Positions 50,901 to 61,612 of a stretch of 64,000 bases of DNA are shown one piece after another. Location: positions 38,574,501 to 38,638,500 of the forward strand of contig NC_070603.1 in the NCBI RefSeq assembly GCF_027172205.1, in the 5' to 3' direction. A model generated the notes under the pieces. That model was not told where the DNA came from and did not search any database. It was given only the letters and a program-made list of their open reading frames with translations. The DNA comes from Podarcis raffonei. Lineage: Eukaryota > Chordata > Lepidosauria > Squamata > Lacertidae. Within the stretch, counting starts at the first letter, position 1. Each line of letters opens with the position of its first letter. The position numbers and the translations under genes are program-made.

Positions 50901-53900
50901 ACCACCCATTACTTTCTCTCAGCTGTATCCCCCCTTTCCTTTCTGTTGTATGGAGAAAAAGCATACAATTGCTATGGGAAAACAACTCAAAATGTCTCCC
51001 CTGGGGTGATTGATCCCCACCCAGTGCTTTGAAGCACATAGCCCTCATTCCACTTGCCTAGCAGGCATGAAGACTTTTAGCAGGGATGGCTGAATGCACA
51101 GTAAGTGCTTCTAAATAGTCTGGAGTGGGCAGTGATCTGCTGTCAAGGGAAAACTGTTTTCATTGGCATAACTTTAGTAACTGCATTGTGTGCTCCAGCC
51201 CAAAGTCTGTGATAGCCATCTGTGGAGCAGGACTATCTTTGTGAGAGAACTGCCTGTATTTCTACATCATATTAAGCCATAGATCAAAACAAAGTGCAAA
51301 TGAGCAGTGTGGTGGTTCATATTGTTGCGCAGTACTCAATATACAGTACCCTGCTCTTTATTTTACTGTGCCACCAGGAAACAAGCCAGAGTCTGGCTTG
51401 TCGTGACGTCTACACTGAGGCTCATGGTTTATTTCTCTCCAAACAAACCACAAGTGGTAACTGGCGTTTGCCCTCCTAGGTGGGTCATAAGGAAAGGGTT
51501 AAAGGAGTGTGAAGTGATTGGCCAGTGGGAACACAAGGGGAGAAGTTAGAGTTAGAGTTGGAGTTGTTGGGAAGTCAGTTGGGAGTTGGAGAAGGAAGAG
51601 GGAGGATAAGTCTGTGGGTTGGGCTAGTTTGATGTGAGAGAAACTGTTAGGAGGAGTCAGATAGACAGTTGGGATAATCAGTTAGAAGTTATTAGGAAGG
51701 TATAGGCCGGTAAAGAAACTAAGATTAAGAAACTGACAAGAAAATTTATCTGAAACCATAAACTTGTTAATGATTATAAAATAAACTTGCTTATTTGATT
51801 TAATGTTAACAAGTGTCTGGACTCTGTGTGTACCCGAGAGAAACGGGTTGGTGACAGCGGGGAAGCAATCACAGTAGTGGCACAGGGATCAATAGACCGT
51901 CAAACGTCCGGAGACCCTGTGTGATCGCCACAGTAACCATGGCTGTATGCGTGTGCTTTGAGGGAAACAAACCACAAGCTCAGGTTTGGACAACATGACA
52001 AGCCGGACTCCCGCTTGCTTCCTCCATGGCACACTAGGAACTGGAAATGGGAGAGGTCCAAGAGGGAACTTGACAACAGCTTACACCTTCGTGCTGCTTG
52101 TTGACATCAAACCATAGTTTGTTTTAAACTATAGCTTAATGCGACACATGAATCAGGCCAGTAACTAGTATGTTGGTGGTGCTGAAAAATAAATGAATTG
52201 CTAAATGGCGCTTATCAGAATAGCAGTAAACGAAGAATGTATTGGTTGGTGTCTCCAGGTGTATTATCTGGGTGAAGGAGAAGAGTCCAAACAGTGGCTG
52301 CAGGAAGAAGAAAATACGATAGAAAAACTGTGCCTGTCCCACATGAAAGCCGTGGCCAGCCATGTAGTCTCAGCCTACCCTACAGTGAAACCTATTGTGT
52401 GGGATGACATGCTGAGGGGAATGAGCGAGAAAACACTGAGAGGTATGTTGTCACCAGAAAGGGAGTCTCACAAAAAAATTGAGCAACATAATTCATTTCT
52501 GGCAGGTCAGAATTCATTGTGGTTTCAGAGTTAGCTTCAGATGTATTGGAAGGTAGACACCTTTATTGGAGGGAGTGGATACTTTCAAATGCCACAAAGA
52601 AGCACTCTGAGCATTTAAAATAAAACACCCTATAACCAGCTGGAACTCACCAGAACTGAGTTACAGCACCACTTTGGCGCACACCGGCAGCCCTTAAGGT
52701 TGGGGCTGTGTGCTGGGAGTGAAGAAGAGAAGGAGGGTGCTCCCCTAAAATTTCAAAGCTCAACAACTTTGGGTGGGTGCTCAGCAAGGATATACTTGCT
52801 GCAATATCCTCATCCAGGATGTCCACATAGAACTGTGCTGTATTTGGGGGGATCCAGATCCTCAGAGAAAATTAATAGGTTAAAAACACTAAGTGCAAAT
52901 ACTAATTTTAAAAAGCCGTGCCAGGTCAAATTTCTGTGGTTTGAACTTTAATTATTCATGGGAAATGAAAAATTCAAAAAGATATAGAACTTACTTGCAT
53001 TAAAATTATAGGGTGTAAAGCTGTTAATGATTATAATCATCAATGGAAAGATTGTTTGATGTTGATGTTAATTAATTATTTTCCAAATATATACATATTA
53101 AAATACTCCTGTTTAAAATGGCAAGGAAGAACAGGAAAATTTACAATAGAAACTTAGCGTAGCCTAATTAAATATATCTGAATAAGATATAAATGTACCA
53201 ATATTTCCAGTTTTTGTGTTGAATCACAGGGAAAGTTTAATAATGAACTGTGGGATTGGACCTCACTTACGGTCTTATTGGTGTACTGCTTGTTCCGGGC
53301 TTTCTCTATCATTGGCCCACTACATTAGGAGGGACTGAGAATTCGATACATATTTTTCTTAAGTCTTTGGGTTTTGTTTAAAATTATCACCGACCAATTT
53401 CCTTTGTACAAATCTCTACACAAATACAACTGAGAAATACAATCAGTCATATTTCTGTTTCTTTCCAGAGTCTGGGATGGCACAGCTTGCAGAGCTGATG
53501 ATCTGGGACTACTCCCCGGACCTTGATGTGGATAGTAAAGGTTTGCATTGCTTTGTGACTTTGCTTGAAAAAGGGAAATGCATTCAGTCACTGTCTGAAG
53601 TATAGAATAACTCCTCCTCACAGTGGCCAGCCAGATGCCTATGGCAAGTCTGCAAGCAGAACCAAAGCAGAATCAAGCGGTCTCCCCACTTGTGAGTCGC
53701 AGCAACTGGTACACAGAAGCATATGGCCTTTGACAGTGGAGGTAGAATATAACTAATGTGCATAGCTGTCAACTTTCAGATTTGAAAATAAGGGATCAGC
53801 AGCCTCAAAAATAAGGGATCAGCAGCCTCACCTGACCCAGGGAGCCTCGAAAATAAGGGATCAGCAGCCTCACCTATCCCGGGGACAGTCTACGGGATAT

Positions 53901-56900
53901 CTAACAATCCTGGATAGCAGCGGGAAACAGTGGGAAACGGCCCTGGAATAAGGAAATTTCCCGCAAAAAAAGGGAAGGTTAACAGCTATGCTAATGTGGC
54001 TAGTGGCAAAGTTTAGGAAAACGTAACAGCAGACACTGGAAACGGGAAATAAGCAATGTTAAGTCTTTTAGTAAATTGTCAAGGAATGAGAGTGAACCTG
54101 TCTTCTTATTTGAGGAGCAGCCATCTTGATTTAAATGCCAAGACCATACCAAAGTTGGGGTACTTGGGGGGGGGGAGTAAGGAATGTTGATTGGACATTC
54201 TTATGGGTACTTTGAAAAAATGAAAGCGATGTGGCATGAAGTCACTCCAGTTTGTTCATGTGGAATGTACTTATCACAAGCTATTTTTATTCATATTCTG
54301 AAGACACAATTTTGACATCCAGCCAAGTGATGTTTGACATTCCTCCTCACTGGCTTATTTCTTATCCCGAAGACAGAGGAGCTTAGACAGTGCTAGTAGA
54401 TATTCTTCAGTGCCCAAAGAAGGAAGGGGGGGTAATAACAAAGCAGAATTGTCCCATTGAGACAATAGCATAGGACATTTTTATCATTTTTAATTTAGGT
54501 CATTTGATTTATCTGTTTTAAACATGAGCACACCAGATAAAGTAATGTGTGGACGATAATCCATGTATTACTTTCTTCAATGTAATTGAAATCTGAGACT
54601 GGTTCAGCATTGCCTCACAATAAGTGGGTTGTGAGTAGTTTTAACTTTTTTAGCTAATGAAGAGGCTGACCCTACGGAACATACATAATCCTTATACAGT
54701 GGTACCTCAGGTTAAGAACTTAATTCGTTCTGGAGATCTGTTCTTAACCTGACACTGTTCTTAACCTGAAGCACCACATTAGCTAATGGGGCCTCCTGCT
54801 GCCGCTGTGCCGCCGCTGCATGATTTCTGTTCTCATCCTGAAGCAAAGTTCTTAACCCGAGGTAATATTTCTGGGTTAGCGGAGTCTGTAACCTGAAGCG
54901 TATGTAACCTGGAGCGTCTGTAACCCAAGGTACCACTGCAGATCTGTGAGTCTTACTAGCAAATGTAGCTGCATTTAGGAACATTGACTTTTTTTATCAC
55001 GAGTCTACCAGTTTCTTCTTTCCACTTGGTACAAGTTGGACCCAGTCCTGTATCAGCAGAAGATTGTTCATACACTGCCATTGAACTGTGGACTTTCCTG
55101 TCTCTCCCTTTACTTCCAGCAACTCTCATTAAAAAGTACCAGAAGTGTGACTTCTCAAAGCTGTGGTTTGCTAGTGCTTTTAAAGGGGCCACAGGAGTCA
55201 ACCAGTGTCTGACCCTCATTGGACACCACCTGAAAAACCATGAGCAGTGGTTGAAAGTGGCTGAAAGCAGTCCTGCCGGTATCATCCAAGGAATCATCCT
55301 GACCGGTTGGCAAAGGTAATGAAACTTTACACAAGGGGATTAAGAGAGTGATAGCATTATGAGTACATTGAACACCACAGAATCTCTCCTCTTAAGGAGG
55401 ATTCTGAAGCCAAGAGTTGAACTTGGACAGCACACACTTTTTTTGAGACCATATAAATTCTGAGGCGAAACCTTTAAAATGCAGAAATGTCAGAAACAGA
55501 AGGAGAGTCATCAGCTTGTGGATGAACTTTTCCTCTCACCATTGGCCTCTGTTGTTTCTGCTTCCCACCCCATTGTGGATCCTGCCTTACATTTTCTTTT
55601 CTGTTTTTTTGCCCCAACTCCTTCCCCACCTTCTTCAAATTAACTAAAGTCCCAGACTTCCTTTTTCATTTCATCGTTTCATCCTAAAAGAATAAACTGT
55701 TCTGCAAGAGGAACAGATCATATGACTCAAATTCAGTTTATATATAGGTGCAGCATTTACTCAAACTGCTGATGTTTTCAATGCAGTTATATTCCTTACA
55801 TTCTGTGGGCTCCATAGATTGGTCTTAATAAAGTTCCTAAAGTCTCTGGGGCGACTGCAGATGCCTGCACCGCTTCAGTCCCTTGCTTATATTGCCTCTC
55901 ACTGAATCGCTCTGCATTTTCTTCTCTAGGTATGACCACTTCTCTGTTCTGTGCGAGCTTCTGCCTGTAGGAATCCCATCATTAGCCGTATGTCTCCAGG
56001 CACTAAAGAACGGTATAGAATTACTCTTTCCTCAGTCAGATCTAAACCATGTGCACAGGATCCTGAAAACACTGCAAGATTATTAGCATCAGAACTTGTA
56101 CATTCCTTTGGAATAGCTGCTTAACTTAAATTCATTTTTTCCCCTAATTGCCCAGGAATATATTAGAGCTATACTATAGAATGGGTAGCCAAGTTCCTTT
56201 ACTTCATACATTGTCTCATGTTGTGATTAACAAGAACCTGTGAGGTATTCTTTTTTTCAGTGGCAAAAGTGATTTGCCCTGAAGGAGTCTAGGACTCTTC
56301 ATGGCCTTCAGCCTTTCACATCTGAAATCAGTACTGGTTACCAGATAATAATAGTTGCTAAGACTAGTCAAGCATACTTCGTGACTAATGCCCATACATA
56401 ACAGTATTAAATAGTTAAAACAGTTCCTTATATTTTTGTCCGTTCCTCACCCACCTCCCCGCCTCTGCAAGCTATAATCTCTCTGTCTATTAGAGATTCC
56501 ATAAAACACGGCTGGTTCACCTAAGGCAGAGGTGGGAAATGTCAGGCTTGCAGACTAACTTGTCGGGACTTTCCTCTGAGAAAACTTTTTGAGTCACAAG
56601 CACCAGGCTATGAGTGAGTTGCACAAGGTGGCAACATCGGATAGTACAGGCCAAAGGAAAAGCTTCAGAAGGTGCGATGCTGAGCGGAAGCTTTGTGTTC
56701 CCCAGTTCCATCAGCTTTATTGCAACTTGAATTCAAAAAAAGTATGCTCAGGATCACACCCTAAAATCAAAACCCACCTATCTATATAAAACTAGGCTGC
56801 CTTTTCTCCGTTCTAAATAGCTGGCTGGGTTCTGAGCCATCATTAACTTATGGAAGCTATTACAATGATTTCTAGCCTACCCTTCATGATACAAATCCTT

Positions 56901-59900
56901 CTAAGACCACTAAGAATCACAATGTTTTTAAAACTTGGGTGACCTAGGGTCATAATTTCATCCTTTAATAGCGGTGGGTTTTATACATGCAGGAACACAC
57001 ACACATCACTAGGCCAGTTTTGTGTCCTGTTTAAGGTTTTACACTTAAAACAAAAGCAGCAATTCCTCTCTCTTTGGTCCTCCCAAGGTGGCTATTCAGA
57101 AAAGGTGAAAGAAGATGTAGAAAAATCCCTGGGGATCTCCAGTTTGGAAATAGACACTTATATGAGGTAATAGCCCCAACTTCTAGATTGCAACAGCATT
57201 TCTGGCAGCAATATTATGGGGAGTGGGGAATATGCAAGCCCCTTTTGCTTTCAGGCCCCATGGGTATCAGGCCCAATGGGTTAGAGACAAAGTTCACTCT
57301 TGCCCAATTCTCTTCTTGAACAGTGACATCTCAGGGACTTTCCCGGGAAGTGAAATTCTCTCGCTGGTGACCCAAATTACATTCTACCTCAAGACCTCAG
57401 TGGATGAACTTCTGGAAAACAACAGGTGAGGAACAAAGAGGAGGAGCTGACACTCCATCATGTAGAGCTATAATTGATCTTATTGCCACATAATTTTTTT
57501 TAAATTAAAAAAAAAAATATTCAAAGTTATAACAAAACATATTTTCCAAAAACATATCCTTATTCCCTCCCCATTTTTCCTCCCCCCTCCCCCCACAAAA
57601 CCCACCCCCCCACCCCACCCCCTGACTTCACTCAGTTCCAGTCTTTGGTTTCTCCAATAATGCTATTTTCTGTATGTTACAGAGTTGTATAGATCCTCCA
57701 ACTGTTTAGCTAATTATTATCAGTAAAAAGAAAAAAATGTGGATGTTTATTCAAAACCTGCCAAGGAGTCCAGTTCGCTTTGTTGCGTCTTCAAATACTT
57801 TGTGAAAGGTTCCCATTCATCCTTAAAGTCACAGTTATCCTTGTCCCGTAGCTTATGAGTCAATTTTGCCAGTTCTGCATAATCCATCAATTTTTCTTGC
57901 CATAATTCTTTAGTTGGGATTTCTTCAGTCTTCCATCCTTGTGCTATCAGAACTCTCACGGCCGTTGTCGCATACATGAAGATGTTTTTCAACTTTTTTG
58001 GCAGCCACATAAAATGTTTTATCTTTTTACTGTGTATTGACTTAAGGACTTAAAGTTATTTTTCCTTGCATAAGCAAGAACTGGGGGGGGGGAATTCCAC
58101 CATAACGTTTTAACCATCCTAACTGCACTTGTTACTAGATGCCCACATGATGTTAAAGAGTTACTACTCTTATAAATGTTAAATCTTACAGTTGGACCTA
58201 CAGTATGTGATATCTCTCAGTCTGCCCTGTAGCTTTTCAGTTCTGTTCACACCCATATGTTCTTTAATTATTTTTGTATTATTATTTATTTAATTTGTAT
58301 ATTGCCCTTCATCTGAGTATCACAGGGCAGTTTACAACATAAAAAAATAAAAAATGAGACCACAAGATTCGGAATAAAAATGAAAACAAACCAATACTCC
58401 CCCTCCCACATATATTTATGGCTTATCACTTTTAGGTATGTCACAGGCTGGTTCAGCCCCTACCACAGAAAGAGGAAGAAGATCCATCCTATAATGATTC
58501 ATCACTTTCAGCCAGATGCACTAAGGTAACTAAAAATCTCTGATTCCTTGCAAAGTTTGTTTTTTGAAGATTATCTTGGGACAGGGATATTAAAAGTTCA
58601 TGATCTAATTCTTAACCATTGGCGTCAGAAACTTCCATGTTGAGGATGCCATTTTGGACAGTGCATTTAAGTACCTCGCTCACTCAAATTCACAAATGGT
58701 CAAATATTCAATCGTTACTTTATTAAAACACCAACAGCACCAAAGCAAGGAAACAGATCTAAAACTTTATTGTTTTCCTGCCACTCCAGCCATTGGCTGA
58801 ACTGCTGTGAAGTAATGGACTATTCACAAATATTCGAGTTACTAAGGCCAAAGGCTCGTAGCAGTACTAAAAAAGCTACCACTCCCCTAGAATCTAGTGA
58901 AAATGCTTCTTTGTTAAATATATTTAAGAATACATGGTGGAAGGGGGAAAGTAGTATTTCTGACTGGTTAACAAACATCACCCCTAGCCTCAGACAGCTA
59001 TTATGTAACCAGCAATGAAGCCTTGCTATAGGTAAAGATTAGTCTCTTGTACTGTATTGCCATGAATTGTGTTAATTCTAGTTCTAGTGCAGCTTCCCCC
59101 CCTAAAAAAAAAAATTAAGAGCTACAGGGGTATAGCAAGAATTCCTGAGACTAGAGAAACCTTTCAGCAGTCATGGTGAATAGGCTACTTCACTTTTTAC
59201 CCCACATTCTACAAGCAGTGACTTTCTCATCCAATCCCTCTCCCCACTTTACAAAATACAATATAGCAGTACCTCGGGTTAAGAACTTAATTCGTTCTGG
59301 AGGTCCGTTCTTAACCTGAATCTGTTCTTAACCTGAGGTACCACTTTAGCTAATGGGGCCTCCCGCTGCCACCGCCACACAATTTTTGTTCTCATCCTGA
59401 AGCAAAGTTCTTAACCCGAGGTACTATTTATGGGTTAGCGGAGTCTGTAACCTGAAGCGTCTGTAATCCGAGGTACCACTGTAGTGAAACGAGCTATATT
59501 AGCATAAACTAATCTACGGCTAATCTATCTACTGCTGGTATGTTGCATCTAGACCATAAAATTAACCTGATTTTATGATCACAAAAGGTGCTATGGTTTT
59601 AGCTGCTGGTGACTTTGGCTAATTTGGCTGTAGAGATTTTTGTATTTGCAAAAAAATAAATAAATAGAAAAATACAATAGTAGGATCTTATTATACGTGT
59701 CTCAAATATATATATATATGTATTCAAGTAGTTTTCCTTACTGAATTTTACCCACTAGCTCTCTGCAGTATTGTGAAAGGCTGCCTCTTCCCACAGGATG
59801 TAGAAACTTTAAATGTAGCCTTCAGTAACTTTTACCATCTCTTAAGAATCAACCTGATCTTTGGTTTAGTTAGGTCTACATCACATGGCAATATATTAAA

Positions 59901-60092
59901 TTCTGCTGCCAATTTCTTCTTAGGCTCTTGACCAAGTGGACTACTGTGACCCAAGAGCTCCAAACAGCAATGGAAAAGACATTCTTTATATCTGCTGCAG
60001 AAGAATGGATGGAGGAGAATGTCCAACCCAGCCTGCAAAGACTTCAGGGAACAGTCGATGATCTGGACAGAGCAATACAGGAATTATCCTAA
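47901..60092 (+). CDS. HEXD, hexosaminidase D (12 coding exons)
   Basis: Coding exons are 47901-47999, 48666-48775, 49309-49396, 49703-49867, 52259-52442, 53469-53540, 55120-55315, 55930-56012, 57088-57166, 57324-57425, 58436-58525 and 59924-60092. All junctions are GT-AG and in phase, giving 1,437 nt and 478 residues (human about 486). HEXD is a family GH20 exo-beta-N-acetylhexosaminidase of nucleus and cytoplasm, reported to prefer GalNAc over GlcNAc substrates. Visible motifs are HLDLKGAPP (18-26), EYEDMFPY (49-56), QTFGHMEF (93-100), the catalytic pair Asp153-Glu154 in [21 protein letters not shown] (201-206), [10 protein letters not shown] (256-265) and ILTGWQRYD. No signal peptide is present, as expected. 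The start ATG has A at -3 and G at +4, and an in-frame TAA at 47868 bars any longer start. It shares a promoter with OGFOD3 and converges on CYBC1. Confidence 0.97.
48000..48665 (+). other. HEXD intron 2
   Basis: Ordinary intron sequence with no repeat recognised. Confidence 0.7.
48666..48775 (+). CDS. HEXD coding exon 2
   Basis: Encodes [20 protein letters not shown] and [16 protein letters not shown] (34-69). Acceptor CCAACAG, donor ACAG|GTAAGG. Very close to human. Confidence 0.97.
48776..49308 (+). other. HEXD intron 3
   Basis: Ordinary intron sequence with a short TG-rich stretch near 49.08 kb. Nothing else is seen. Confidence 0.7.
49309..49396 (+). CDS. HEXD coding exon 3
   Basis: Encodes [20 protein letters not shown] and LVQTFGHME (71-99). 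Acceptor TTTCTAG, donor GAG|GTAAAT, phase 0 out. Confidence 0.96.
49397..49702 (+). other. HEXD intron 4
   Basis: About 306 bp with no feature that I recognise. Confidence 0.7.
49703..49867 (+). CDS. HEXD coding exon 4 (catalytic Asp-Glu)
   Basis: Encodes residues 100-154, from [20 protein letters not shown] to RWFHIGCDE. Asp153-Glu154 is the GH20 catalytic pair. Acceptor TCCTGCAG, donor GAG|GTATAG. Confidence 0.97.
49868..52258 (+). other. HEXD intron between coding exons 4 and 5
   Basis: Contains a short TG repeat near 50.04 kb and a 471 bp solo LTR at 51.46-51.93 kb. The remainder is unassigned. Confidence 0.75.
51462..51932 (+). mobile_element. Solo LTR (plus orientation)
   Basis: Starts TGGCGTTTGCC and ends GATCGCCACA, 471 bp. 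A perfect 5 bp duplication GTAAC lies at 51457-51461 and 51933-51937. An AATAAA sits at about 51780 in sense orientation to HEXD, followed by a T-rich stretch. No internal region remains. It is a solo LTR fossil. The perfect duplication suggests a modest age. ERV or Ty3-type cannot be decided. Confidence 0.8.
52259..52442 (+). CDS. HEXD coding exon 5
   Basis: Encodes [20 protein letters not shown] through [17 protein letters not shown] (155-215). Acceptor GTCTCCAG, donor AGAG|GTATGT. Confidence 0.97.
52443..53468 (+). other. HEXD intron between coding exons 5 and 6
   Basis: AT-rich intron. I see no repeat family, RNA gene or other feature. Confidence 0.7.
53469..53540 (+). CDS. HEXD coding exon 6
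   Basis: A 72 nt exon encoding [20 protein letters not shown] and VDSK (216-239). Acceptor CTTTCCAG, donor AAAG|GTTTGC. Confidence 0.93.
53612..53752 (+). repeat. Squamate interspersed repeat, unclassified (copy 3)
   Basis: CCTCACAGTGGCCAGCCAGA, CAACTGGTACACAGAAGCAT and TTTGACAGTGGAGGTAGAAT match copies at 16283 and 40487. A hAT-type element is inserted just after its recognisable part. Confidence 0.5.
53761..53990. mobile_element. hAT-type element with internal tandem repeats
   Basis: Inverted ends CATAGCTGTCAACTTTC and GAAGGTTAACAGCTATG. A perfect 8 bp duplication CTAATGTG lies at 53753-53760 and 53991-53998. Inside, AAATAAGGGATCAGCAGCCT occurs three times. It has no coding capacity and inserted in or beside an older repeat. 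Confidence 0.88.
54697..54938 (+). mobile_element. Pogo/Tigger-like short element, copy 5
   Basis: Preceded by TA. Starts CAGTGGTACCTCAGGTTAAG and ends CCCAAGGTACCACTG. The right flank is CA rather than TA. Long form with two TGTAACCTG-type units. Confidence 0.83.
55120..55315 (+). CDS. HEXD coding exon 7
   Basis: Encodes [40 protein letters not shown] and on to GIILTGWQR (240-305). Acceptor CTTCCAG, donor AAAG|GTAATG. Confidence 0.96.
55316..55929 (+). other. HEXD intron between coding exons 7 and 8
   Basis: No feature recognised. Confidence 0.7.
55930..56012 (+). CDS. HEXD coding exon 8
   Basis: Encodes [20 protein letters not shown] and CLQALKN (306-332). Acceptor TTCTCTAG, donor AACG|GTATAG. 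Confidence 0.96.
56013..57087 (+). other. HEXD intron between coding exons 8 and 9
   Basis: A short MIR-like piece near 56.23 kb (AACCTGTGAGGTATTC) and a possible hAT-like relic near 56.53 kb (GCAGAGGTGGGAAATG). Nothing firm. Confidence 0.5.
57088..57166 (+). CDS. HEXD coding exon 9
   Basis: Encodes [20 protein letters not shown] and EIDTYM (333-358). The acceptor reads CTCCCAAG, a weak but plausible AAG site. Donor ATGAG|GTAATA. LGISSLE matches human. Confidence 0.92.
57324..57425 (+). CDS. HEXD coding exon 10
   Basis: Encodes [20 protein letters not shown] and [14 protein letters not shown] (359-392). It follows a short 157 bp intron. Acceptor GAACAG, donor ACAG|GTGAGG. Confidence 0.95.
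57426..58435 (+). other. HEXD intron between coding exons 10 and 11
   Basis: Mostly an L1 3' fragment on the minus strand, then a short CR1-like tail near 58.28-58.35 kb (TATTGCCCTTCATCTGAGTA). Confidence 0.7.
57500..58015 (-). mobile_element. L1 LINE 3' end (ORF2 C-terminus)
   Basis: The minus frame at 58010-57747 encodes [40 protein letters not shown] and [13 protein letters not shown], the characteristic C-terminal region of vertebrate L1 ORF2. The AC/T-rich 3' UTR follows toward 57500. It is 5'-truncated and inserted antisense to HEXD. This frame is open to its stop, so it is not very old. Confidence 0.75.
58436..58525 (+). CDS. HEXD coding exon 11
   Basis: Encodes [20 protein letters not shown] and IHHFQPDAL (394-422), nearly identical to human around TGWFSPYHR. 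Acceptor CTTTTAG, donor TAAG|GTAACT. Confidence 0.96.
58526..59923 (+). other. HEXD intron between coding exons 11 and 12
   Basis: Contains pogo-like copy 6. Otherwise nothing recognised. The short open frame at 58770-59018 has no known relatives and is not conserved as an exon. Confidence 0.65.
59267..59481 (+). mobile_element. Pogo/Tigger-like short element, copy 6
   Basis: Starts CAGTACCTCGGGTTAAG (one deletion in the terminus) and ends TCCGAGGTACCACTG, with TA following. Short form like copy 4. Confidence 0.8.
59924..60092 (+). CDS. HEXD coding exon 12 (C-terminus, stop)
   Basis: Encodes [40 protein letters not shown] and [10 protein letters not shown], then TAA at 60090-60092. WMEENVxPSLQRLQ is conserved. 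The tail is shorter than in human. Confidence 0.95.
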
Positions 60093-60424
60093 TACTCTTA
60101 CAGACAGCTTTGCAGATTTGAAGACCAGCATGGTACAGCTAGCATCATGCAGCTAGATTAGCATGTGTAAGCCAGGGAGATGCTCTTCAGGCACAGAGAT
60201 GAGTCTGTTGCGCTAACAGGCTTGGAATTAATCTTAAAAAGAAATTTGGAAGAGATACAGACTGCCTCGGGTCTTTCCCTTTCTTCTGAAAATGTACCAG
60301 CAATCACACTGTGTGCATAGAGTCACACTGGGTAGAAGTGAGAGCAGGCTCCAAGATTTCTCGTGGATTTGTTAAGATTGATTGCAGACTTTTACAATTT
60401 AAAAACCTGTGCACAGACACTTTA

Positions 60425-60438
60425 AATAAATAAATAAA
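60425..60438 (+). other. HEXD polyadenylation signals
   Basis: Three overlapping AATAAA hexamers about 335 bases past the HEXD stop, giving a likely mRNA end near 60455. Confidence 0.75.
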
Positions 60439-60459
60439 AGTTGCACAATCCATTTATTA

Positions 60460-61612
60460 GTATGCTTTGAACATCTCCACTGGTGTATTGGGAAAGCCTC
60501 GTTATGCCCTCAAACAGATTTCTCAAGAAGGAAGCAATAATAAGTTGCCCAAAGCAGATCAGAAGCAAATGTTCTTAGTTTCTTCATTCTGGCCCCAACA
60601 CCTGCTGCTGCTACCGCCATGAGAGCTGGGCTGCAGATGCAGTGTTGGCTCTGCACAGCCTCTGCTGCTGGATGGTTGTTTTGCACACTTAAACTAATGA
60701 TCCCACAGGTACCCAGTGTAAGAAGGTGGGAACACGAGTGAAACCACAAGAGGACATCTAAGCTCTTGTCTAAAAGTAGCCAGGAGCTAGAAAAAAGCAT
60801 CTTTTTGCTGCTAAGAAACAATCTCAGATTTCATCAAATGAAACACCTAATCCCTCACATTTAATATTTTACATGCTACCAAAACACTCATTGGTCTAAT
60901 TAATGGTTTAAAGCTTGCCGACAGAATCAAGAGGAATGGATCAGATTGTAAACAGTGCACTTTGCAAGCCAGAACATTAAACACAGTTCACAAAGCTATT
61001 TGCACTGCAATCCTATGCACCTCTCATCAGAAGGAAACCCCACTCAGTTCAGTGGAATTTACTCCCAGGTAATGCATGTAAGCTTGCTGCTTCTTTGGTT
61101 GGTAGCATGGTAAAATAAATCAATTCCCTCTGGAATGTCATATGTACAGTGGTACCTCGGGTTAAGTACTTAATTCGTTCCGGAGGTCCATTCTTAACCT
61201 GAAACTGTTCTTAACCTGAAGCACTTTAGCTAATGGGGCCTCCTGCTGCTGCCGTGCCGCCGGAGCACGATTTCTGTTCTCATCCTGAAGCAAAGTTCTT
61301 AACCCAAGGTACTATTTCTGGGTTAGCGGAGTCTGTAACCTGAAGCGTATGTAACCTGAAGCGTATATAACCCGAGGTACCACTGTATTTCTATATTTCT
61401 ACACAGGCACATGGGGAAGAGTAAAAGGCTTCCTATGAGAAAGTGGTCCTTCGGAGTTCAAATAGGATTGCTTATTTATTTAAAACTGTACTTCTAGGGC
61501 TGGAATGTCAGATCTCAAAGTCTCAGACTTTGGGTTGTCTCCAGCAGCATCTTCTAAAGGAAGCACATCCTTACACAGAGTACCTAGTAGTAGGAAAGCC
61601 TTCAGGTGAGGG
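60460..61612. other. Convergent intergenic stretch between HEXD and CYBC1
   Basis: Between the expected HEXD end and the downstream LTR. Contains a short dispersed old repeat near 61.01-61.07 kb (CAGTGGAATTTACTCCCAGG) and pogo-like copy 7. No exon was recognised. Confidence 0.6.
61147..61385 (+). mobile_element. Pogo/Tigger-like short element, copy 7
   Basis: TA at both flanks (61145-61146, 61386-61387). Ends CAGTGGTACCTCGGGTTAAG and CCCGAGGTACCACTG. The closest relative in this window is copy 3. Confidence 0.88.

Larger units (their letters stand above)
53541..55119 (+). other. HEXD intron between coding exons 6 and 7
   Basis: Holds an old repeat, a hAT-type element and pogo-like copy 5. 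The interval 54.0-54.69 kb is unassigned. Confidence 0.7.

Noticed and set aside
53785-53870. Spaced direct repeats resembling a small repeat-spacer array
   Set aside because: They are tandem units inside a hAT-type element in a vertebrate intron, not a CRISPR array.
26640-61385. Similar minus-strand peptides containing [19 protein letters not shown]
   Set aside because: They are chance translations of the seven pogo-like elements, repeated because the DNA is repeated.
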